9,606 bases of DNA. It comes from Bacillota bacterium. GTDB taxonomy: Bacteria > Bacillota > Clostridia > Lachnospirales > Lachnospiraceae. The position numbers were made by a program, and so were the translations under genes. The stretch covers positions 1 to 9,606 of the forward strand of contig JAEWMZ010000484.1 of the NCBI GenBank assembly GCA_023392995.1, written 5' to 3'. Shown here in pieces: positions 1 through 4,397 of the stretch (position 1 is its first letter; each line of letters opens with the position of its first letter). The notes under the pieces are model-generated. The model saw nothing but the letters and a program-made list of their open reading frames with translations. It had not been told where the DNA came from and did not search any database.

Positions 1-2
1 GC

Positions 3-461
3 ATTGGCGGTACAATTAAGGATACTACCGTTCATGTTCCTTTCAGAGTATACACCAAGGTAGACTTCAAAGGCAATAAGCCTTACATCAGACCAAATCT
101 TCCTCCGATGGTTGCAAGATACTTTGATGAAAAGATCATGGGTAAGAATTTCAGAGAAGCAGATCGTTCTGAAGTTGAAGTCTTCAATGAGCCAGTCTAT
201 TGCGAGCTGGAATGGGCTGCAGTATTTGACGCTGAAATTGATAAGAAGGGTAAACCGATCCAGGGCTTCAAAAATGAAGAAGAATTCCAGGAATTCACTG
301 ATAAATCTGTTGTATATCTTTGCATCAAGTTACTTCAGAAACAGCAGATCTGCTGGCCTGGCCCAAAGCCTCCGCATCCGTGTGAGAAAGATTGCAAGGT
401 TCCTGGAAGTATGGATGGTCCATGGAGTTATCCCAGCGTAGACTTCAATCAATCGAATTAG
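3..461 (+). CDS. C-terminal part of an unrecognised protein (5' end outside window)
   Basis: The frame is open from the left edge to a TAG at 459-461, giving 152 visible residues; the true start lies upstream. An internal ATG at 108 has no convincing ribosome site and open coding continues before it, so it is not taken as the start. The visible part begins with a beta-rich-looking stretch (motif VHVPFRVYTKVDF), followed by a charged, acidic middle (DRSEVEVFNEP, then an ELEWAAVFDAEID segment). The last ~45 residues are rich in Cys, Pro and Trp (CWPGPKPPHPCEKDC, then PGSMDGPWSYP), with three cysteines within 15 residues. I see no membrane segment or catalytic motif and do not recognise the family. 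The composition suggests a structural or surface/coat-type protein rather than an enzyme, but that is a guess. The gene ends just before the hairpin-rich region, and no T-tract terminator follows the stop directly. Confidence 0.7.
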   Translation: MGGTIKDTTVHVPFRVYTKVDFKGNKPYIRPNLPPMVARYFDEKIMGKNFREADRSEVEVFNEPVYCELEWAAVFDAEIDKKGKPIQGFKNEEEFQEFTDKSVVYLCIKLLQKQQICWPGPKPPHPCEKDCKVPGSMDGPWSYPSVDFNQSN

Positions 462-539
462 TTCAGCATGTGATAAAGGGCGGGAATGATCAGATGAATC
501 GTGAAGCCATCCGTAGTACGAAAGGTTAAATTACAGGGA

Positions 540-583
540 GGATGCGCCACAAATTAACGTTACGTTAACTTTGCGACGCATCC
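540..583. repeat. Long nested inverted repeat / hairpin 1
   Basis: The outer arms GGATGCG (540-546) and CGCATCC (577-583) are perfectly complementary. Inside them AAA-TTAACG (551-559) pairs with CGTTAA-C-TTT (563-572) around a TTA loop, with one bulged base. The structure has no T-tract behind it, so it is not a standard terminator. It sits 8 nt upstream of the ribosome site of the 24-codon ORF at 601. It could be an RNA stabiliser, a regulatory leader or a protein-binding site. Confidence 0.6.
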
Positions 584-600
584 TTACAAGAGGGGGAGTT

Positions 601-675
601 ATGAAAAAATCTATGTTAATTATACTTGTTAGCTTGTCGAAGCCAGTCACCACAGAAGCGGTGGTGGCTTCTTAA
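601..675 (+). CDS. Possible 24-aa small hydrophobic peptide
   Basis: ATG at 601 is preceded by AGAGGGGGAG (590-598), a good Shine-Dalgarno at normal distance, and the frame ends with TAA at 673-675. The peptide starts MKKSMLIILVSL, a short basic-then-hydrophobic run, and ends with SKPVTTEAVVAS. The hydrophobic stretch is too short for a normal transmembrane helix. The last 12 codons lie within hairpin 2 (639-671), so the sequence there is constrained by RNA structure and may not be selected as protein. It could be a leader peptide, a very small membrane-active peptide, or a chance ORF. No family is recognised. Confidence 0.3.
   Translation: MKKSMLIILVSLSKPVTTEAVVAS
639..671 (+). terminator. 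Hairpin 2, terminator-like, weak T-tract
   Basis: GAAGCC (639-644) pairs with GGCTTC (666-671) and ACCAC (649-653) with GTGGT (661-665), with an AGTC bulge on the left arm and a 7-nt loop. It is followed by TTAATC, only a weak U-tract. It covers the 3' half of the 24-codon ORF, so termination, attenuation or an RNA 3' end are all possible. Confidence 0.45.
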
Positions 676-680
676 TCATG

Positions 681-715
681 TCAACCAATTTAAAACGATG
701 TTTCTAAATTGTTGA
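681..715. repeat. Hairpin 3, 15-bp AT-rich inverted repeat
   Basis: TCAAC (681-685), AATTTA (687-692) and AAAC (693-696) pair with GTTT (700-703), TAAATT (705-710) and GTTGA (711-715). The loop is GAT, with one single-base bulge on each arm (C686, C704). It is followed by TTCATCTT. It could be a back-up terminator for the unit at 601-675 or part of a structured RNA or mobile-element end. Confidence 0.55.
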
Positions 716-862
716 TTCATCTTATGCTATAAGTATAACCAGCAAATGTGACTAAAGTGTGCAGAAAAAATGAAGAAACTGTGTCTGATTTATAACATTA
801 AAATAAACTGACTTTATTTTAAATTTATATAGTATGAAGACCGTTTGAAAAACATATGATTA
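716..862. other. AT-rich stretch without a gene
   Basis: No ORF with a usable ribosome site is present on either strand. The base composition is strongly AT-rich, with several TATA-like hexamers (for example around 826-833 and 861-866). No pair of -35 and -10 boxes at 16-18 bp stands out, so a promoter for the holin-like gene could be here but cannot be placed. Together with the three hairpins before it and the repeat after it, this makes up a ~525-bp gene-poor interval (462-987). Confidence 0.4.
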
Positions 863-928
863 TAGTGTGAAATGCAGAGCATTCCACATCCTGCATTGAG
901 CGACCGAAAGGTCGAATGTCAGTTAGTG
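863..928. repeat. Hairpin-forming repeat, copy 1
   Basis: This ~65-bp unit is bounded by TAGTG at both ends. Its first half folds as a stem (GTGTGAAATGC, loop AGA, GCATTCCACAT; 865-889). Its second half folds as a nested stem: CTG-CATT (891-897) pairs with AATG-T-CAG (915-922), enclosing CGACC-GAAA-GGTCG (901-914), a perfect 5-bp stem with a GAAA tetraloop. It matches copy 2 at 1450-1517 in all but about 7 substitutions and one 2-nt gap. It lies 60 bp upstream of the holin-like gene. Confidence 0.8.
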
Positions 929-987
929 GACAAAGAAGAATACATCGGATGGACAAGTGGAGCAAGGAATAGAAAGGAGAAGGATAA

Positions 988-1281
988 GTGGAAATTATAT
1001 CGCAGTATGTGGTAATTATAGTGCTGGCAATTTGCTTATGCTTGGGATATATCATAAAGCATAGCATTACGGTAATTCCGAATAAATACATACCGCTTAT
1101 TATGGCAGTTGTTGGTACAATTCTTAATGTTTGGATTAGCGGGTGGACCTTTAATCCGGATATTTTACTTGGAGGCTTGGCAAGTGGCCTTGCAAGTACG
1201 GGAACCTATGAAATGATAACGAACATTACCGGAAAAAAGAGCTCAGGTGAAGCTGCTATGGATGATGTGGTTAATACGTGA
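988..1281 (+). CDS. Phage holin-like small membrane protein
   Basis: 97 aa from a GTG at 988, chosen because AAAGGAGAAGG (973-983) is a strong ribosome site just upstream; no nearby ATG fits. Residues ~5-24 (VVIIVLAICLCLGYIIK region) and ~36-52 (IPLIMAVVGTILNVWI) are hydrophobic helices, and a third weakly hydrophobic, Gly/Ala-rich segment follows (LLGGLASGLASTGTYE). The pattern of a short first helix, a N-K-[YF]-I-P-L turn, a second helix and a GLASTG helix is that of the phage holin superfamily V (Hol44-like). Holins make holes in the membrane that release a phage lysin. No endolysin gene lies beside it, so it may be a prophage remnant or a domesticated membrane protein. The stop TGA is followed by 56 further sense codons in the same frame (see findings). 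It is flanked by the hairpin repeats on both sides. Confidence 0.75.
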   Translation: MEIISQYVVIIVLAICLCLGYIIKHSITVIPNKYIPLIMAVVGTILNVWISGWTFNPDILLGGLASGLASTGTYEMITNITGKKSSGEAAMDDVVNT

Positions 1282-1400
1282 TCAAAGCAGGAAATCGATA
1301 ACCGGATGGTAGATCAGCATATGGAGCGGCGAAACATTGATACCAGAAGGCAGAACGAATCGAAAAAGGCAGATAATGATGAACAGATTGTTAGCGTGGA

Positions 1401-1438
1401 AAAGGAAGGGCGGCAGAATTTTTATATGCCCTTCCTTT
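1401..1438. terminator. Strong 11-bp inverted repeat, probably bidirectional terminator
   Basis: AAAGGAAGGGC (1401-1411) and GCCCTTCCTTT (1428-1438) are perfect reverse complements with a 16-nt loop. On the plus strand the stem runs into GTTGTGATGTTT; on the minus strand the arm ends in TTTT. It lies 120 bp after the holin-like stop and could also stop transcripts leaving the minus-strand redox operon, whose last stop is at 1601. Confidence 0.75.
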
Positions 1439-1449
1439 GTTGTGATGTT

Positions 1450-1517
1450 TAGTGTGTGAAATGCAGAGCATTTCGCATCTGGCATTGAGCAACCTAAAGG
1501 TCGAATGTCCGTTAGTG
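1450..1517. repeat. Hairpin-forming repeat, copy 2
   Basis: Same unit and orientation as copy 1, with TAGTG at both ends. GAAATGC-AGA-GCATTTC (1458-1474) is a perfect stem here. In the second stem GG-CATT (1481-1486) pairs with AATG-T-CC (1504-1510). Compared with copy 1 the T-A pair 892/921 is replaced by G-C (1481/1510), a compensatory change. It starts 12 bp after the terminator and is fused to copy 3 through a shared TTAGTG. Confidence 0.8.
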
Positions 1518-1578
1518 TAAAATACAGAGCATTTCACATCCTGTACCCTGGGACGGAGTGGATCAATGTAAGTTAGTG
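1513..1578. repeat. Hairpin-forming repeat, copy 3 (degenerate)
   Basis: Tandem with copy 2, sharing the TTAGTG junction. The first 31 bp match copy 1 with only three substitutions, and the end (AATGTAAGTTAGTG) is also conserved. The centre (about 1544-1563) has diverged and no longer forms the tetraloop stem. It ends 23 bp from the stop codon of the convergent FMN-binding gene. Confidence 0.7.
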
Positions 1579-1600
1579 ACCATTAAATTAGTCAAGAATA

Positions 1601-1996
1601 TTAATTGTTACTTAGAGCTTGGTATACCGCTGCTTTTATTACATTGCTGGAATAGGTTGCTCCGCTTATGGTATCAACCACCAAGCTATTGTTGGCAACA
1701 ATATCGTCTACGATTACCTCAGCAGGCTTTCCTTTGCCACATTCATGGGATAGAATGCGCACATTTTTAATCCTATGATTTTCTACAGTCACAGCTACGG
1801 TTGCTTTTACAATTCCTCCATCTTCCCTTCCGTTATATACACCATCCTCTATCTGAGAAAGATTAAGGGTTTCAAAAGAAAAGCTTTCATAGGATTTCAT
1901 GTTTTTCCTTATTTGATTAAAACCAGCGATACTAACTATTAGGATAATAAAAAGTATAAGAATAACAACAATTGACAATTTTTTAAATTTACTCAT
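1601..1996 (-). CDS. Membrane-anchored FMN-binding domain protein
   Basis: 131 aa from ATG at 1996. A longer frame exists (to 2095), but its extra 33 residues are the antisense-side overlap with the upstream gene and lack a ribosome site. Residues ~7-25 form one very hydrophobic helix after a basic start (MSKFKK), giving an N-in anchor with the rest outside. Residues ~50-131 match the FMN_bind fold of NqrC, RnfG and PplA-type proteins: DGVYNGRE, a V-E-N-H-R-I-K-N-V-R strand, and the signature DTISGATYSS (109-117). Thr114 in SGAT is the residue that the flavin transferase ApbE esterifies to FMN in this family, so covalent flavinylation is expected; no apbE is present in the window. The start overlaps the flavodoxin gene by 8 nt (ATGAGTAA), suggesting translational coupling. 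Its likely role is single-electron transfer on the outer face of the membrane; partners are unknown. Confidence 0.88.
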   Translation of the reverse strand: MSKFKKLSIVVILILFIILIVSIAGFNQIRKNMKSYESFSFETLNLSQIEDGVYNGREDGGIVKATVAVTVENHRIKNVRILSHECGKGKPAEVIVDDIVANNSLVVDTISGATYSSNVIKAAVYQALSNN

Positions 1997-2531
1997 AGAA
2001 AAACCCCAGATCTTCCAGGATACACCTAAGATTCTTTTTATTGGTGAAGTCCAGGGGGTGGACATAGCTATGAAGCAACCCCTTGGCATCGGCATCAGGA
2101 TTTTCTAATTTTTGAAGCTGTGACTTTTTTAACTGCATAAGTACTTTATTTAAGGGACTTAGTTTTTTATAATTAAAACCGCCGCGTAGATAGTAGAATC
2201 GGATGCCATGACGCATTTCCTCCGGAATATTAGCACTGCGAACGGCCTGGATAGTATCCTCACGCTCTGGAGAGGCACCAACTGCAAATACAATCAGTTT
2301 TTTCGATTTAAGCTGCTCATAATTTTTTTTAATCAGATTGAAACCGTTAATTCCTATGGCATACAGACCCCCACCATAAATGATGGTATCATACTTTTGC
2401 AGATCAGATACCGTTGTAGTCTTTCCTGACAGCAAATCGCAATTCAATTCTTCCGAAAGCCAGGTTGCATAGTTTTTAGTAAAACCGGAGCCTGAGCGGT
2501 AAACTACTGCAATTTTTTCATTCCTTAACAT
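1989..2531 (-). CDS. Flavodoxin-domain protein (HemG-like flavodoxin family)
   Basis: 180 aa from ATG at 2531. Residues 6-20 give strand 1 and the FMN-phosphate loop (IAVVYRSGSGFTKNYA, pattern S-G-S-G-x-T-K). Residues 48-64 contain the second FMN loop (YDTIIYGGGLYAIGING), and 79-88 a third strand with VFAVGASPE. This is the layout of the flavodoxin_5/HemG-like group, whose best-known member is the protoporphyrinogen oxidase HemG. Here the partner genes point instead to a general electron carrier or a flavodoxin-type oxidoreductase; haem synthesis cannot be excluded. There is no membrane segment, so the protein is cytosolic. The C-terminal third (RFYYLRGGFNYKKLSPLNKVLM onward) is basic. The start overlaps the marR stop by 14 nt, with GGGATAGG about 10 nt upstream inside marR, and its own stop overlaps the FMN-binding gene. 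Confidence 0.87.
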   Translation of the reverse strand: MLRNEKIAVVYRSGSGFTKNYATWLSEELNCDLLSGKTTTVSDLQKYDTIIYGGGLYAIGINGFNLIKKNYEQLKSKKLIVFAVGASPEREDTIQAVRSANIPEEMRHGIRFYYLRGGFNYKKLSPLNKVLMQLKKSQLQKLENPDADAKGLLHSYVHPLDFTNKKNLRCILEDLGFFYE

Positions 2532-2985
2532 AATTCTTACCTATCCCTTCTATAATATTCCGCATAGAATATAATACTTTTTTGGTCGCAGCCAGATCTT
2601 TTTTTGAAAAGCTGGAGAATAACTGATTCATGAAGAGCTGACTTTTTTCATCATAGGCAGCGCTGAATTCCTGGCACTTTGGAGTAGCCTTTATTCTAAG
2701 TCTTCTGGCATCAGCTTCATCTTTGTACAGTTCAACATATCCCTTCTGCTCTAGCTTTAATACTAATTGTTTTACATTCTGATGGGAGCTGCCAACGCCT
2801 TCTGCTAATTCTGACAAGGTTGGAGTATAGTCGTCCATAATGCCCAGGACAAGCAGTACAAGCCATTGTTTTGTAGAGACTTCCTCAAAAAAGGAATCAC
2901 CGATGGTTTGCAGCTGATTGGACAACATAAAGATCAGAGCGAATATCACATGAGGGTCGTCAGCACCCTGGGTATCAAGTTTCAT
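2518..2985 (-). CDS. MarR-family transcriptional regulator
   Basis: 155 aa from ATG at 2985, with AGGAGG (2992-2997) 6 nt upstream. The order of elements is that of MarR: an N-terminal dimerisation helix (IFALIFMLSNQLQTIGDSFF), then a winged helix-turn-helix at about residues 38-105. LTLSELAEGVGSSHQNVKQLVLKLEQKGYV-type residues form the HTH and recognition helix, and the wing carries D-E-A-D-A-R-R-L-R, the conserved DxR region. C-terminal helices complete the dimer interface. It is the first gene of the operon with the flavodoxin and FMN-binding genes. Two palindromes in its promoter suggest it represses its own operon. MarR proteins commonly release DNA on binding small phenolic or oxidising ligands; a redox signal would fit the neighbours, but only one Cys (in TPKCQEF) is visible, so a two-cysteine switch within one subunit is unlikely. 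Confidence 0.92.
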   Translation of the reverse strand: MKLDTQGADDPHVIFALIFMLSNQLQTIGDSFFEEVSTKQWLVLLVLGIMDDYTPTLSELAEGVGSSHQNVKQLVLKLEQKGYVELYKDEADARRLRIKATPKCQEFSAAYDEKSQLFMNQLFSSFSKKDLAATKKVLYSMRNIIEGIGKNYVKE

Positions 2986-3007
2986 GGGAGTCCTCCTCTT
3001 AATAATA

Positions 3008-3042
3008 GGTAATATGTTACCTTATATTATGTAATATATTAC
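3008..3042. promoter_or_regulatory. Twin palindromic operator, probable MarR binding sites
   Basis: Site 1, GTAATATATTAC (3031-3042), is a perfect 12-bp palindrome that covers the -10 box. Site 2, GGTAATATGTTACC (3008-3021), has 5-bp perfect arms and lies just after the predicted transcription start. Both share the half-site GTAAT/GTAAC-like GGTAA...TTAC(C), and their centres are 22 bp apart, two helical turns, so two dimers would sit on the same DNA face. The layout predicts autorepression by the adjacent MarR protein. Confidence 0.72.
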
Positions 3043-3061
3043 TTAATTATGTTTTTGTCAA
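3033..3061 (-). promoter_or_regulatory. Promoter of the marR-flavodoxin-FMN_bind operon
   Basis: Reading the minus strand, TTGACA (3061-3056) is a perfect -35 box, followed by a 17-bp spacer and TATATT (3038-3033), a five-of-six -10 box. Transcription would start near 3026, about 40 nt before the marR ATG. Confidence 0.8.
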
Positions 3062-3149
3062 TACTTTGATACGAGAGATAAAAAATAATTATTATACCCT
3101 AATTATAGGAGTAGGGAAAGCAGACAGAATAAATGTTCGGACGTATGTA

Positions 3150-3178
3150 TTGCAGAAAAAATAGTTTTTGGTTATAAT
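3150..3178 (+). promoter_or_regulatory. Candidate promoter of the yhaO-yhaN-PBP unit
   Basis: TATAAT (3173-3178) is a perfect -10 box, 17 bp after TTGCAG (3150-3155), a weak -35 with only TTG conserved. It is divergent from the marR promoter and ~95 nt upstream of the yhaO start. A 5-bp inverted repeat (CCCTA 3097-3101 / TAGGG 3112-3116) lies upstream, of unknown meaning. Confidence 0.5.
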
Positions 3179-3262
3179 GTTCTGATAAATAGTGGAATCT
3201 TAACTTAGATATACAATATATTCCGTTAATGAGTTTCACAATTACCTATTGATCTTCCAGTG

Positions 3263-3275
3263 GGAAGGAGGAGCT
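3263..3275 (+). promoter_or_regulatory. Ribosome site deciding the yhaO start
   Basis: AAGGAGGAG (3265-3273) lies just before ATG 3276. An in-frame TTG at 3249 would put this Shine-Dalgarno inside the coding region and has none of its own, so 3276 is preferred. Confidence 0.8.
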
Positions 3276-4346
3276 ATGAAATTCGTACATATTGCAGACG
3301 TACATTTGGGAGCAGTTCCTGATTCCGGTAAAGCCTGGGGCACTTTACGGGAGAAAGAGATCTGGAGTAGCTTCCAAAAGATAATCCATATATGCAACAA
3401 AGAGAAAGTCCAGCTGCTGCTTATTGCGGGAGATCTGTTTCATAAGCAGCCCTTGCTGCGGGAATTGAAGGAATTGAATTACCTTTTTGGAACGCTGGAA
3501 ACAGCCCAGGTAGTTTTCATGGCAGGCAATCACGATTATATCGCAGCTCGCTCCCATTATCAGGGCTTCCAATGGGATAAAAGGGTTCATATGTTTCCTG
3601 ACGAGAAGGTTTCGGTCTTTGAATTTCCGGAACTTGCGGCAGCAGTTTATGGATTCAGCTATTGCAGCCGTGATATTACAGAGCCTCGCTATGATGAACT
3701 TAAGCCTGCGCAGAAGGATAAAATCAATATCCTGCTCGCCCATGGAGGGGACGATAGGGATGTTCCCATGAACCGAAGAAAAATGCTGGAGTCAGGCTTT
3801 GATTATATGGCCCTAGGACATATTCATAAGCCGGAGATTATATCGAATAAAATGGCGTATTCCGGCTCGCTGGAGCCAATCGATAAAAATGAACTGGGGG
3901 AACGGGGCTATATCCTCGGTGAAATAGTGAAGGAGCCGGGAGGCGGCAGTAAAACAACAATACACTTTATCCCTAGTGCAGAAAGAGAATATAAAAGAGT
4001 AGATTTAAATGTAACGAAGGATACAACAAATGGTTCGCTAAGGGATCAGGCTAGAGAAATAATGGAAAGCCTCGGAGAGCAGCATATCTATTCCTTTCGT
4101 ATTCAAGGGTTAAGGGATGAGTTAATCCATTTTGATCCGGAGCTGCTTAAGTCCCTGGGAAATGTTCTGGAAGCGGAGGATCTCTCAATTCCAGATTATG
4201 ATTTTGAAGCGCTTAGCCGGGAGAATGAAGGGAATCTAATTGGCCTGTTTATTCAGAAAGTCCTAGAAAGCGCCGAAGGGGATGAGATAGCAAAGAAAGC
4301 ACTGTATTATGGCTTGGAAGCACTACTTGGTTCCAAGAATCCATGA
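3276..4346 (+). CDS. yhaO: SbcD/YhaO-like metallophosphoesterase (DNA repair nuclease subunit)
   Basis: 356 aa from ATG 3276, where the protein begins at the family's normal point (MKFVHIADVHLG). All calcineurin-like phosphoesterase motifs are present: D8-V-H10, G52-D53, G84-N-H-D87, H156 in LLAHGG and G181-H-I-H184. These would hold two metal ions, Mn2+ in characterised Mre11/SbcD enzymes. Residues ~1-215 form the catalytic domain; the rest (~230-356) corresponds to the capping/dimer and partner-binding region. The family cleaves DNA ends and hairpins together with a Rad50/SbcC-type ATPase, and the next gene supplies one. Pairing with a YhaN-type partner and the 356-aa length point to the YhaO branch rather than classical SbcD, though the two cannot be fully separated by eye. 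The stop is 51 nt before the yhaN start. Confidence 0.88.
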   Translation: MKFVHIADVHLGAVPDSGKAWGTLREKEIWSSFQKIIHICNKEKVQLLLIAGDLFHKQPLLRELKELNYLFGTLETAQVVFMAGNHDYIAARSHYQGFQWDKRVHMFPDEKVSVFEFPELAAAVYGFSYCSRDITEPRYDELKPAQKDKINILLAHGGDDRDVPMNRRKMLESGFDYMALGHIHKPEIISNKMAYSGSLEPIDKNELGERGYILGEIVKEPGGGSKTTIHFIPSAEREYKRVDLNVTKDTTNGSLRDQAREIMESLGEQHIYSFRIQGLRDELIHFDPELLKSLGNVLEAEDLSIPDYDFEALSRENEGNLIGLFIQKVLESAEGDEIAKKALYYGLEALLGSKNP

Positions 4347-4380
4347 TTGGTATCAAGGAATCGTTTCGTATAATTTCGAA

Positions 4381-4387
4381 AGGTGAT
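4381..4387 (+). promoter_or_regulatory. Ribosome site deciding the yhaN start
   Basis: AGGTGAT (4381-4387) pairs well with the 16S rRNA tail and lies 10 nt before ATG 4398. The in-frame GTG 4383 and ATG 4386 overlap this site and would leave no ribosome site of their own, so they are rejected as starts. Confidence 0.7.
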
Positions 4388-4397
4388 GGTATATGGA

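Noticed and set aside
422..529. A 35-codon frame overlapping the end of the first gene (MELSQRRLQSIELVQ... ending in STKG)
   Set aside because: It looks somewhat protein-like but has no proper ribosome site and mostly overlaps a longer coding frame. It could be a frameshifted tail of the upstream gene, but nothing proves that.
542..568. 8-codon ORF starting at ATG 542 directly after GGGAGG
   Set aside because: The ribosome site touches the start codon (no spacing) and the ORF lies wholly in hairpin 1.
540..583. Riboswitch or group II intron fragment upstream of the small ORF
   Set aside because: I compared the region from memory with c-di-GMP riboswitch and group II intron domain sequences and found no convincing conserved core; only the hairpins can be supported.
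865..1541. Deciding which strand of the repeat is transcribed from G-U versus A-C mismatches
   Set aside because: Copies 1 and 3 have mismatches that become G-U pairs on the minus strand, but copy 2 has some that favour the plus strand, so the evidence is mixed.
863..1578. CRISPR array
   Set aside because: Only three copies exist, the spacing is irregular (one is ~585 bp away), two copies are fused without spacers, and no cas genes are present.
1558..1770. 70-codon plus-strand frame
   Set aside because: It is mostly antisense to the well-supported FMN-binding gene, starts inside repeat copy 3 and has no recognisable protein character.
1997..2095. Longer start for the FMN-binding protein (33 extra residues)
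   Set aside because: The added residues come from the other frame of the flavodoxin gene and would put non-hydrophobic sequence before the membrane anchor; ATG 1996 gives a normal basic-plus-hydrophobic N-terminus.
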